DNA of 9,424 nucleotides from Rhodospirillaceae bacterium (GCA_030623425.1 JAUXMA010000039.1:1-9424); one strand, 5' to 3'; shown: positions 1-8,600, counted from the stretch's first letter. The notes: a model not told the origin generated them from the sequence alone. Made by a program: numbers and translations.

Positions 1-1314
<1,314 letters not shown>

Positions 1315-1318
1315 GCCA

Positions 1319-1340
1319 AGCGCGCGCCGCCGACCGCGCT
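1319..1340. terminator. Possible hairpin between convergent hemB and cheW-like gene
   Basis: AGCGCG at 1319-1324 pairs perfectly with CGCGCT at 1335-1340, leaving a 10-base loop. It fills the 24-base gap between two converging stop codons, where a bidirectional terminator would be expected. There is no T-run on either strand, so a classical intrinsic terminator is not supported. In GC-rich DNA a 6-bp stem may be chance. Confidence 0.25.
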
Positions 1341-1791
1341 AATCCTTGCCGAGGTTCAGCAGCTGCGTCACGTCCAGGACCACCATCAACCGGCTGTCGA
1401 GACGGAAAACGCCGAGAGCGAATTTCCGCCACACGGGGTCGAGGGTGCCGGGAACTTCCTCGTAAAGATCCCTGGACAGGCTGATGACGTCGCCGATTTC
1501 GTCCACCTGCAGCGTGTAAGGCTCGTTTCGATGCTCGACGGTGACTCCCATGCATTCGTCCGAGCCGTGTTTCGGCAGGCCGAGACGCATGCGCAGGTTG
1601 ATGGCCCCCTTGACCTCGGGCGGAGCCAAAGAAATGGGGGCGATCCTCTCGGGGATCAGAATGTCCTGCACGGAGACAACCGGAATGCCGAACATCTGGC
1701 CCTCGACCACGAAGGTCACGTAGTCCTCGCTCTCCGCCTCGGTGACGGCATCCGAATTTTTCGAGGCGATCATGGAAAGGGCCTGGATCAT
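1339..1791 (-). CDS. CheW-like single-domain chemotaxis coupling protein with an internal deletion
   Basis: The 150-residue product is essentially one CheW domain: EDYVTFVVEGQMFGIPV at residues 22-38, the VQDILIPERI strand at 41-50, VEHRNEPYTLQVDEIGDVI at 85-103, and the C-terminal VFRLDSRLMVVLDVTQLL at 128-145. CheW links chemoreceptors to the CheA kinase in the cytoplasm. The open frame extends upstream to 1905, but the ATG at 1791 is chosen because GGGAGA lies 6 bases before it and upstream residues do not look like CheW. Family members read NLRGRIVTAID(V/L)R.RLGLP; here NLR (65-67) is joined directly to MRLGLP (68-73), so about ten residues of a core beta-strand, including the RG-R-V-T-AID motif, are missing in frame. 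The protein may therefore be unfolded or altered in function. No other che gene is nearby, so it is an orphan coupling protein. I give no gene symbol because several CheW-like paralogues are common in such genomes. Confidence 0.85.
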   Translation of the reverse strand: MIQALSMIASKNSDAVTEAESEDYVTFVVEGQMFGIPVVSVQDILIPERIAPISLAPPEVKGAINLRMRLGLPKHGSDECMGVTVEHRNEPYTLQVDEIGDVISLSRDLYEEVPGTLDPVWRKFALGVFRLDSRLMVVLDVTQLLNLGKD

Positions 1792-1797
1792 GAAAGG

Positions 1798-1803
1798 TCT
1801 CCC
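1798..1803 (-). promoter_or_regulatory. Shine-Dalgarno choosing the cheW-like start at 1791
   Basis: Minus-strand GGGAGA (1803-1798) stands six bases before the ATG at 1791. The other in-frame ATGs at 1905, 1860, 1830 and 1773 have no comparable site. This is the reason the 150-residue form is preferred over the 188-residue open frame. Confidence 0.5.
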
Positions 1804-1952
1804 GGACCGGGCGTTAGCTTGAATGGCCATGCGCAAAGGCGCGAATTCCACCTTTACCATAAAATGGTGACGGATTTTGAGAAACGATTGTTCCGATGGA
1901 TTCATGGGTGATGGCGTTGCGGCGGCGGAGAAAATAGAATGCGGCGCCTAGA

Positions 1953-2008
1953 GCAAATCCAGGTTGATAGGAATCGCCAAAGGCTTCTCATCAATCTGGA
2001 GAGTTTGC
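1953..2008. repeat. Imperfect inverted repeat in the divergent intergenic gap
   Basis: GCAAA at 1953-1957 followed by TCCAGGTTGAT at 1958-1968 can pair with ATCAATCTGGA at 1990-2000 followed, after a 3-base bulge, by TTTGC at 2004-2008. This makes a 16-bp stem with one G/T-type mismatch, a 3-base bulge and a 21-base loop. It begins next to CTAGAGC (1948-1954), a form seen at the edges of dispersed intergenic palindromes in alphaproteobacteria as I recall them. It could be such a dispersed repeat, a decayed mobile element end, or a regulatory structure in the leader of the acylase gene. Only one copy is visible here. Confidence 0.5.
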
Positions 2009-2057
2009 ACTAACTTGTTGAGGTAGAGACGCGAATGCGAAGAACTCTCCGGCGAAC

Positions 2058-4436
2058 ATGAAACGGGTGGTTGCGCGGGCCGCCGGCGGGCTGCTTTTAC
2101 TTTTTTTTGTTGTTGCCGTCGCCGCCGGCGTTTGGCTGCGTTCCTCGCTGCCCGTCGTCGACGGCGTCGTCAAGGTGGCGGGTCTTGCCGGCACGGTCGA
2201 GATTGTCCGCGACGCCCGCGGCATACCCCATATCCGCGCCGGCGGCACCGATGACGCCTATTTCGCCCTCGGCTTCGTCCACGCCCAGGACCGCCTGTGG
2301 CAGATGGAGTCCATGCGCCGCCTGGGATCCGGGCGTCTTGCCGAAGTCGTCGGGACGGCGGCCCTCTCTTCCGACCGATTCATGCGCGTGTTGGGGTTCC
2401 ATCGCTTGGTCGAGGAGCAGTTCCGGCGGCTGCGAAAACCGGTACGCCGGGCGTTGAAGTCCTATGCCGCCGGCGTCAATGCCTGGCTCAAGACGCACGG
2501 CGGCGCCTTGCCGCCGGAGTTCCTCCTTCTCGGCTACGCGCCGGAACCCTGGCGTCCCGCCGATTCCCTCTTTTGGGGCAAGCTCATGGCGCTGGACATC
2601 AGCGGCAACTGGCGGCGCGAACTTCTGCGCGCCCGCCTCGCCCGCCACCTGCCGGCGGAGCGGATCGACGAACTCTTTCCCCCTCATCCGGATGGCGGGC
2701 CGGTGACGGCGCCGGACCTGGCCAAGCTGACGCGGGGGCTGGACCTCGGCCGGCTGGCGGCGGCCGTGCCCGGAGTACAAGGGTCGCCCCGGGGGGCCTC
2801 CAACAGCTGGGCGGTGGCGGGAAAGCTGACCATCTCGGGCCGGCCGATCCTCGCCAACGATCCGCACTTGCCTTTCAGCGCTCCCGTCCCCTGGTACCTG
2901 GCGCGGATCGAGGCTCCCGGCCTCGACCTCGCCGGCGCCACCGCTCCCGGCGTCCCCTTCACCATCCTGGGCCACAACCGCCGCATCGCCTGGGGCTTAT
3001 CGAGCAGCGAGAGCGACCTTCAGGATCTGTTCGTCGAACGCCTCGATCCCGGCGACTCGAGCCGCTACCTCGTCCCCGGCGGCGCCCGGCCGTTCCGCTT
3101 GCGGCGGGAGCTGATCGCCGTCGCCGGCGGCGACGACGTGGTTTTGACCGTCAGGGAAACCCGGCATGGACCGGTGATCACCGACATTTTGGGAAGCGCC
3201 GATGGAACCGCCGGCGGCGGCAAGGTCCTGGCCCTGGCCGCCACCTTCTTGCGTGACGGCGACCTGACGCCGCAAGCGCTGTTTCGCCTCAACCGGGCCA
3301 CCGGTTGGGACGATTTCGTCGCCGCTCTCGCCGATTTCCACGCCCCCCATCTGAACGTGGTTTACGCCGACGTCGACGGCAACATCGGCTTTTTGGCCCC
3401 TGGATGGGTTCCCATCCGTCGCCGCGGCCGGATTCCGCGGCCGGGATGGACCGGCGAGGCCGATTGGACCGGTTTCGTCCCCTTCCGGCAGTTGCCCCGG
3501 CTCTTCAACCCGCCGCAAGGGCGCATCGTCGTCGCCAACAACAAGGTCGTTTCCGAGAGCTACCCGCATTTCATTACCGACGACTGGGCGCCGCCCTATC
3601 GGGCCCGGCGAATCCTCGACCTTCTCGGCGGCGGCGGCAAGCATTCGGCGGCGGCGGCGGCGCGCCTGCAACTGGATTCAGTATCGCTGATGGCCCGCCA
3701 TCTGAAGCCCTTGCTGATCGCTTTTCAGCCGGCGACCGAACGGCAACGGCGGGTGCGCGACCTCATCGCCGAATGGAATGGCGAGATGGCCCGGAGCAGG
3801 CCGGAGCCGCTGATTTTCACCGCCTGGCTGCGCGAGTTCAACCGCTTGGTTTACGCCGACGAACTGGCGGAGACGTTTGCCGCCTTCTGGTCCTTGCGGC
3901 CGCTTTTCATCGCTTCCGTGCTGAGCGAGCGCCGGCAATGGTGCGACGACATCCGGACGCCCGAGGCCGAGGATTGCGAAAGCCTGCTGGCCAAGGCCCT
4001 GGATCGGGTCTTGGACGACCTCACGGAGCGTTTCGGCGCCGACTTCGCCGGCTGGCGATGGGGCGATGTCCATCAGGCCCGATTCCGCCATCGGTTGTTG
4101 GATGGTCTCCCCCTGGCCGGCTCCTTGGCCGAGCTCAAGATCGCTACCGACGGCGGCGGCTACACGATCAACCGGGGCAGCAGCCGCGTTTCCGACCGCG
4201 ACCGCCCTTATGAGCACATCCACGGCGCCGGGCTGCGCGCCGTTTACGATCTCGGCGACCTGGAAAACTCCCGCTTCGTCATCGCCACCGGTCAATCGGG
4301 CAACCCGCTTTCGGCCCATTACGGCGACCAGCTCGGCGATTGGCGCGACGGACGTTCTTTCCGTCTCGGACGGGCTCGCCCGGAATCGCCCGCCGAGTCG
4401 GCCGTGGTGTTGCGGCTGCTGCCGGACCAATCTTGA
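2058..4436 (+). CDS. Penicillin acylase family (Ntn hydrolase) protein, exported or membrane-anchored
   Basis: A 792-residue precursor of the penicillin/cephalosporin/acyl-homoserine-lactone acylase family. Residues 1-28 are basic (MKRVVAR) then hydrophobic, an uncleaved anchor or signal peptide, which places the enzyme in the periplasm. The alpha chain (about 45-230) holds DARGIPHIRA and FALGFVHAQDRLWQME. Autocleavage is expected before Ser248 in GASNSWAVAG, the predicted N-terminal nucleophile of the beta chain. Beta-chain landmarks are ILANDPHL (264-271), GHNRRIAWGLSSSESD (305-320), NVVYADVDGNIGF (433-445) and VIATGQSGNPLSAHYGDQ (741-758), all typical of the family. No frameshift is seen and length is normal. 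The substrate cannot be told: members hydrolyse amide bonds in beta-lactams, acyl-homoserine lactones or other N-acyl compounds. The start is supported by the signal sequence; the Shine-Dalgarno is poor. The gene is followed 47 bases later, in the same direction, by a threonine ammonia-lyase, with no evident functional link. Confidence 0.92.
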   Translation: MKRVVARAAGGLLLLFFVVAVAAGVWLRSSLPVVDGVVKVAGLAGTVEIVRDARGIPHIRAGGTDDAYFALGFVHAQDRLWQMESMRRLGSGRLAEVVGTAALSSDRFMRVLGFHRLVEEQFRRLRKPVRRALKSYAAGVNAWLKTHGGALPPEFLLLGYAPEPWRPADSLFWGKLMALDISGNWRRELLRARLARHLPAERIDELFPPHPDGGPVTAPDLAKLTRGLDLGRLAAAVPGVQGSPRGASNSWAVAGKLTISGRPILANDPHLPFSAPVPWYLARIEAPGLDLAGATAPGVPFTILGHNRRIAWGLSSSESDLQDLFVERLDPGDSSRYLVPGGARPFRLRRELIAVAGGDDVVLTVRETRHGPVITDILGSADGTAGGGKVLALAATFLRDGDLTPQALFRLNRATGWDDFVAALADFHAPHLNVVYADVDGNIGFLAPGWVPIRRRGRIPRPGWTGEADWTGFVPFRQLPRLFNPPQGRIVVANNKVVSESYPHFITDDWAPPYRARRILDLLGGGGKHSAAAAARLQLDSVSLMARHLKPLLIAFQPATERQRRVRDLIAEWNGEMARSRPEPLIFTAWLREFNRLVYADELAETFAAFWSLRPLFIASVLSERRQWCDDIRTPEAEDCESLLAKALDRVLDDLTERFGADFAGWRWGDVHQARFRHRLLDGLPLAGSLAELKIATDGGGYTINRGSSRVSDRDRPYEHIHGAGLRAVYDLGDLENSRFVIATGQSGNPLSAHYGDQLGDWRDGRSFRLGRARPESPAESAVVLRLLPDQS

Positions 4437-4483
4437 AATGCTCTGTTGCGCCGCCACGGTGGGAAAGGTGAAAATGGTCCGCC

Positions 4484-5707
4484 ATGTCCGTTTCCATCGA
4501 CGATGTCCGCGCCGCCGCCGCCGTTCTCAATGGCGAGGTCCAGCGGACGCCTTGCATCCCCTCCCAGGCCATCTCGGAGCTTGCCGGCGCGGAAGTGGTG
4601 CTCAAGCTCGAAAACTTGCAGCACACGGGTTCGTTCAAGGCGCGCGGCGCGCTGGTCAGACTGGCCGCCTTGGAGGAAGGGGAAAGACGGGCCGGCGTTG
4701 TCGCCGCCTCGGCCGGCAATCACGCCCAAGGGGTGGCCTACCACGCCCGGCGGCTGGGCGTTCCGGCGACCATCGTCATGCCCAAGGGGACGCCGTACAC
4801 CAAGGTCGGGCGCACTGAAACCCTGGGCGCCCGGGTGCTGCTGGAAGGCGAAAACGTGGCCCAGTCCCACGATCGCGCCCTCGCCCTGGCGAACACGGAC
4901 GGGCTCCGCTTCATCCACCCCTACGACGACGAAAGAATCATCGCCGGCCAGGGCACCATCGGCCTGGAGATGCTGGCCGACCATCCCGACCTCGAGGCGG
5001 TGATCGTTCCGGTCGGCGGCGGCGGCCTGATTGCCGGCATCGCCGTCGCCGTCAAGGCGTTGAAGCCGGAAATCGAGGTTTTCGGCGCCGAAGCGGCCCT
5101 ATACCCCTGCATGTACCGGATGCTGCGGGGCGAGGAACCTGGCGGCGGTGGCCGGACGGTGGCCGATGGCATCGCCATCGAAAAACCGGGCAGGCTGACC
5201 GGAGCCATGGTCAAAGAGCTGGCCCAGGATATCTTCCTGGCCGACGAGGCGTCCCTGGAACAGGCGGTGCTAACCTATTTGGAAGTTCAGCGCATCGTCG
5301 TCGAAGGAGCGGGAGCCGCTCCCCTGGCGGCGCTCATGGGCAACAGGGACCGGTTCGCCGGACGGAAGGTGGGGCTGGTCGTTTCCGGCGGCAATATCGA
5401 TTCCAGGCTCCTCGCCTCCATTTTGATGCGCGGCTTGGTGCGCCAGGGAAGGCTTGTCCGTTTGCGGATCGAAATCTCCGACGCCCCTGGCGTTCTCGCC
5501 AAGGTCGCCGCGATGATCGGCGATTCCGGCGGCAACATCGTCGAGATCTACCACCAGCGCCTGTTCTACGACATCCCGGTCAAGCTGGCCGACGTGGACG
5601 TGGTGGTTGAAACCCTGGACGCCGACCATGTGCGGAAGCTGATTGCCAAACTGTCGCGGGCCGGCTTCCACACACGACTCCTTGGCGGCACTTCCGGAGC
5701 GGGATAG
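4484..5707 (+). CDS. ilvA: Threonine ammonia-lyase (threonine dehydratase) with ACT domain
   Basis: A PLP enzyme of fold type II that deaminates L-threonine to 2-oxobutanoate (EC 4.3.1.19), feeding isoleucine synthesis or threonine breakdown. The PLP lysine is K52 in GSFKARGAL. The substrate loop is SAGNHAQG (76-83), the phosphate-binding glycine loop is PVGGGGL (176-182), and SGGNID (301-306) contacts the PLP ring nitrogen. From about 326 to 400 there is one ACT domain (VRLRIEISDAPGVLAKVAAM, then HQRLFYDIPVKLADVDVVVE). This 407-residue layout, with one short ACT domain, is the form shared by TdcB-like and many bacterial IlvA enzymes and differs from the roughly 510-residue E. coli IlvA with a longer regulatory region. 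The symbol is therefore given loosely. The ACT domain suggests allosteric control by an amino acid. An AAAGGTG about 13 bases upstream is a distant Shine-Dalgarno. It may be co-transcribed with the acylase gene. Confidence 0.93.
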   Translation: MSVSIDDVRAAAAVLNGEVQRTPCIPSQAISELAGAEVVLKLENLQHTGSFKARGALVRLAALEEGERRAGVVAASAGNHAQGVAYHARRLGVPATIVMPKGTPYTKVGRTETLGARVLLEGENVAQSHDRALALANTDGLRFIHPYDDERIIAGQGTIGLEMLADHPDLEAVIVPVGGGGLIAGIAVAVKALKPEIEVFGAEAALYPCMYRMLRGEEPGGGGRTVADGIAIEKPGRLTGAMVKELAQDIFLADEASLEQAVLTYLEVQRIVVEGAGAAPLAALMGNRDRFAGRKVGLVVSGGNIDSRLLASILMRGLVRQGRLVRLRIEISDAPGVLAKVAAMIGDSGGNIVEIYHQRLFYDIPVKLADVDVVVETLDADHVRKLIAKLSRAGFHTRLLGGTSGAG

Positions 5708-5716
5708 GCGGGCCTT

Positions 5717-6496
5717 TTACATCCGCCAGATATGCAGCCGTGTCCGCCTGCGGTCGTCAACCGCGACCAGACTGTCGGCCGGCGACCCGGGGACCGCAAA
5801 CGAGTTGCTGACAAACAGGGTTCCCGGCCGCATTTCCGCCCGCGCCTTCCGGTAAAGCGCCGGCATCGGCGCCGGCGAGAGAAAGCAGTAAACCACATCG
5901 TAACGGGACAGGTCCTCGTCCCAGATATCGCCCCAGCGGAGGCTGGAGTTGGATAGGCCGGAAAGCCTGAGCTTGGAAAGGGCGTAGGGAACGGGGGCCG
6001 TCTCGATGCCGGTGAACCGCCCATCCGGCCGCCGGCGCGCCAGGTTGGCCAGGGTCCCGCCGAGGCCGCTGCCCAGATCGATAAAGCCGAAGCTCCCCTT
6101 TTCGGGCAGCAGCCGCGCCAGTTCGGCCCAGGTCTTGCGGTTGGTCAGGTAAAGGGGAACCCTGTCGCCGGCACTGTTCCAAAAGACCAGCAAAAGCCCC
6201 AGGAAAGCCGCCAGATAGACCCAAGCAGGCACCGGAAGCCAAAGGCCGGCCGCCATCGCCGCCGGCAGCAAAAGCTGAATAGGCGCCCACCACCTGGCCA
6301 ACCCGAAACGCATCCCCAGCAACGCCGCCGCCGCCCCCTGCAAGGCAAGCAGCCCCGGCAGGGGGATTGTCGCGCCCGTCGCCGCCGCCAAGGCCAAGCC
6401 GGCGCCGAAAACAGGCGCCGCGGCGACAAGCTGGGCAGCCAACGCCAGGGCCAGCGGCGGCAAGCCCCCTATCCGGTCCCGCCGCGGTGCGCTCAT
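5717..6496 (-). CDS. Membrane-anchored class I SAM-dependent methyltransferase
   Basis: The 259-residue product has two halves. Residues 1-108 are very hydrophobic, with probable membrane helices near 14-40, 44-62, 70-87 and 91-107. Residues 115-259 form a Rossmann methyltransferase domain: motif I FIDLGSGLGG (138-147), the acidic ribose-binding position at E165 in FTGIE, RWGDIW (187-192) at motif III, and DVVYCFLSPAPMPAL (200-214) at motif IV. The domain, including the FL(S/Y)P motif and the later GTLFVSNSFAVPG, is reminiscent of FAM173/ATPSC-KMT-type protein lysine methyltransferases, some of which are also membrane-bound. That assignment is inference and the substrate is unknown. It ends 9 bases from the stop of the convergent threonine ammonia-lyase. 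The start at 6496 lacks a good Shine-Dalgarno but begins just before the first hydrophobic stretch. Confidence 0.82.
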   Translation of the reverse strand: MSAPRRDRIGGLPPLALALAAQLVAAAPVFGAGLALAAATGATIPLPGLLALQGAAAALLGMRFGLARWWAPIQLLLPAAMAAGLWLPVPAWVYLAAFLGLLLVFWNSAGDRVPLYLTNRKTWAELARLLPEKGSFGFIDLGSGLGGTLANLARRRPDGRFTGIETAPVPYALSKLRLSGLSNSSLRWGDIWDEDLSRYDVVYCFLSPAPMPALYRKARAEMRPGTLFVSNSFAVPGSPADSLVAVDDRRRTRLHIWRM

Positions 6497-6674
6497 TCGA
6501 GGATTACCATGTGGATTCCCAGCATGACGTAACTATTCTCTTCAAATATCGTAGCGACGAAGGAGAGGGGTTCTGCAATCGGCTGGGATGATTTATTTTT
6601 TTACCGGAGAGGGATTTACGTTCTCCCGCGGGGATTATAGAACATACATGTGTAAACACAGCCTAGGCGATACG

Positions 6675-6690
6675 GGGCACACGGTATGCA
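6675..6690 (+). promoter_or_regulatory. Possible sigma-54-type promoter of motAB
   Basis: GGGCAC at 6675-6680 and TGCA at 6687-6690 place the invariant GG (6676-6677) and GC (6688-6689) exactly 10 bases apart, as in -24/-12 promoters, with GGCAC matching the first element. The first T, the G after CAC and one T of TTGC do not match. Transcription would begin near 6701, leaving a short leader with AAGG (6705-6708) before the motA ATG at 6717. I saw no good sigma-28 or sigma-70 match closer in. No activator sites were identified. Confidence 0.33.
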
Positions 6691-6716
6691 AACAAAAGGC
6701 TTATAAGGTCTCTTGA

Positions 6717-7571
6717 ATGTTAGCAATCATCGGCATGGTCGTTGTCATCGGTGCCGTCCTCGGCGGCTACGCGCTACCCGGCGGCCACTTGGCCGTTTTG
6801 TGGCAGCCGTTCGAATTCCTGATCATCTTCGGGGCCGGCATCGGCTCCTTCCTGATCACCAATCCCTCGCAGGTTGTCGGCGCGGCCGCCAAGTCATTCG
6901 GCACGGTGATCAAGGGGGCCAAATACGACAAAAAGGCCTACCTGGAGCTCCTTGGCGTGCTTTATACGCTTTTCAAGCTGGCCAAGACCAAGGGCGACCT
7001 GGCCTTGGAGAGCCATGTCGAGAAGCCCGAAGAAAGCTCGATCTTTCAAAAGTTTCCCATTTTCCTCAGCGACCACCACGTCGTCGAGTTTCTCTGCGAT
7101 TACCTGCGCATGCTAACGCTGGGGACCAGCAATTCCCATGAGGTGGAAAACATCATGGAGATTGAACTGGACACCCACCATAATGAACAAACCGCCGTTT
7201 CCGGCGCCATTCTGACCATGGCCGACGCCTTTCCGGCGCTGGGAATCGTCGCCGCCGTCTTGGGCGTCATCCATACCATGGGCTCGATCACCGAACCGCC
7301 GGAGGTTCTGGGCCACCTGATCGGCGGCGCCCTGGTCGGTACGTTTGCCGGAATCCTGATATCCTACGGCTAATTTTCCCCCTTCGGCAAAGCGGTGGAG
7401 GCGGCCAACGCCTCCGACAGCCATTACATGGGCTGCATCAAGGCTGGGATCATCGCCCACATGCAAGGCTATGCGCCGCAGGTGTCCATCGAATTCGCCC
7501 GCAAGACCCTGGAGGGCCATGTCCGGCCAACATTTTTAGAAGTCGAAGAGATGGTCGGAAGCCTCGAGTAG
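6717..7571 (+). pseudogene. motA: Flagellar motor stator MotA, interrupted by an in-frame TAA
   Basis: MotA forms the proton-conducting stator ring with MotB in the inner membrane and turns the flagellar rotor. The frame starts MLAIIGMVVVIGAVLGGY (helix 1), has helix 2 near 31-50, the cytoplasmic loop 51-165 with the rotor-interacting E98 and basic K90/K92, helix 3 with P173 in ADAFPALGIVAAVLG, and helix 4 at 201-218. A TAA at 7371-7373 stops it after 218 residues at ISYG. Exactly the same frame then continues from FSPFGKAVEAAN through GCIKAGIIAHMQGYAPQV, EFARKTLEGHVRPTF and EVEEMVGSLE to a natural TAG at 7569-7571, giving the normal 284-residue length. The truncated product lacks the conserved proline after helix 4 (position 222) and the C-terminal cytoplasmic segment, so it is probably inactive unless the stop is read through or is a base-call error. 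A Tyr codon (TAT/TAC) would need one change. Confidence 0.9.
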
Positions 7572-7580
7572 GAAACCGCG

Positions 7581-8567
7581 ATGGCCGATCAGCAAGAGCA
7601 AAAGCAGCCCATCATCGTCAAGAAAGTCAAGAAAGGCGGCCATGCCGCCCACGGCGGCGCCTGGAAAATCGCCTATGCCGACTTCGTGACGGCGATGATG
7701 GCCTTCTTCCTGCTCCTGTGGCTGCTCAACTCGGTGAGCCAGGAGCAACTGGAGGGCATTTCCAACTATTTCGCCCCCATCAGCGTCGCGGAAAGCACGA
7801 GCGGCAGCGGCAGCGTCCTGGGCGGCAAGACTATCGGCGTAATAGGAACCATGGACGTGGTCGCCGCCCGCACCACCGTCACCTTGGATATGCCGCCGCC
7901 AAAGGCCGGCGAGGGCAGCGAGGACGATGAAGGTGAAGGCTCTCCCGACGAAAAAGAGGCCGAGGAGATCATGAGAGAGAAGGAGGAAGAGCAGTTCAAG
8001 GCGGCCGAGGAATCCTTGCGCATTGCGATTCGAGATATTCCTTCCCTCCAGGAACTCGCCAAGAGCCTACTCATCGACAACACTCCCGAGGGCCTGCGCA
8101 TCCAGATCTCCGATCAGGAAGGCCTCGCCATGTTCCCGAGCGGCGGCGCCAAAATGTACCGGCACACCCGCAAAATTATCGAACTGGTCGTCCTGGCGAT
8201 CAAGACGATGCCCCAGAAAATCTCCATTTCCGGCCACACCGACGCGATCAAATTCGCCGCCGGCGACGACTACGGAAATTGGGAGCTGTCGGCGGACCGC
8301 GCCAACGCCAGCCGCCGCGCCATGCAAGAGTTGGGCATCCCCGAGGAGCGCTTTGCCAAGGTGATCGGCCTGGCGGCCAACGATCCCCTCCTTTCGGACG
8401 ACCCCACCAATCCCACGAACCGCCGCTTGTCCATCGTCCTGTTGCGCGGGACAGGTGTGCAACCGCCCCGGCAAAAGACGGAACGCCAAGTTGCGCCGCA
8501 ACAGGTGGCGAGCCGGCCGGAAGCGGCCGGAAACATGCCCGCCGGCCAAGCCCCGGATGGCCAGTAG
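7581..8567 (+). CDS. motB: Flagellar motor stator MotB
   Basis: MotB anchors the stator to peptidoglycan and supplies the proton-binding aspartate. The 328-residue product has a basic N-terminus (KKVKKGGHAAHGGAWK), one membrane helix at about 32-51 holding D34 in the family motif AWKIAYADFVTAMMAFF, and a plug-like segment at 52-66. A long charged linker follows (about 105-145, rich in E, D and K, likely coiled or disordered). The OmpA-like peptidoglycan-binding domain covers about 165-290, with ISISGHTDA (214-222), LSADRANASRRAM (236-248) and NRRLSIVLL (280-288). The tail is Pro/Gln-rich. It starts 9 bases after the motA TAG, with AGGA (7570-7573) overlapping that stop, so translation may normally be coupled to the end of motA. 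It is intact, unlike its partner. Confidence 0.95.
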   Translation: MADQQEQKQPIIVKKVKKGGHAAHGGAWKIAYADFVTAMMAFFLLLWLLNSVSQEQLEGISNYFAPISVAESTSGSGSVLGGKTIGVIGTMDVVAARTTVTLDMPPPKAGEGSEDDEGEGSPDEKEAEEIMREKEEEQFKAAEESLRIAIRDIPSLQELAKSLLIDNTPEGLRIQISDQEGLAMFPSGGAKMYRHTRKIIELVVLAIKTMPQKISISGHTDAIKFAAGDDYGNWELSADRANASRRAMQELGIPEERFAKVIGLAANDPLLSDDPTNPTNRRLSIVLLRGTGVQPPRQKTERQVAPQQVASRPEAAGNMPAGQAPDGQ

Positions 8568-8573
8568 GCCCGC

Positions 8574-8600
8574 TTCCGTCGCCGGCGGCGGACGGCGGAA
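8574..8600 (+). terminator. GC-rich hairpin after motB
   Basis: TTCCGTC at 8574-8580 can pair with GACGG (8591-8595) and GGAA (8597-8600), and the CC/GG bases inside the loop could add pairs. It lies in the 55-base gap between motB and bpt. No T-run follows, so it may slow or end transcription only weakly, or be chance in GC-rich sequence. Confidence 0.25.

Noticed and set aside
1792..1905. Upstream extension of the cheW-like frame giving 188 residues.
   Set aside because: The extra 38 residues do not look like a CheW N-terminus, and the best ribosome binding site serves the ATG at 1791.
2097..2975. Open minus-strand frame of 292 codons opposite the acylase gene.
   Set aside because: It is a GC-bias shadow of the acylase. 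No Shine-Dalgarno and no family resemblance.
7374..7571. Separate small gene after the motA stop, possibly restarting at the ATG at 7427.
   Set aside because: The sequence is the C-terminal part of MotA in the same frame. There is no Shine-Dalgarno before the ATG, so it is treated as part of the interrupted gene.
7900..8010. Repetitive acidic stretch in motB that might suggest a tandem repeat.
   Set aside because: It is a Glu/Asp/Lys-rich linker with no regular repeat unit, common between the membrane helix and the OmpA-like domain of MotB.
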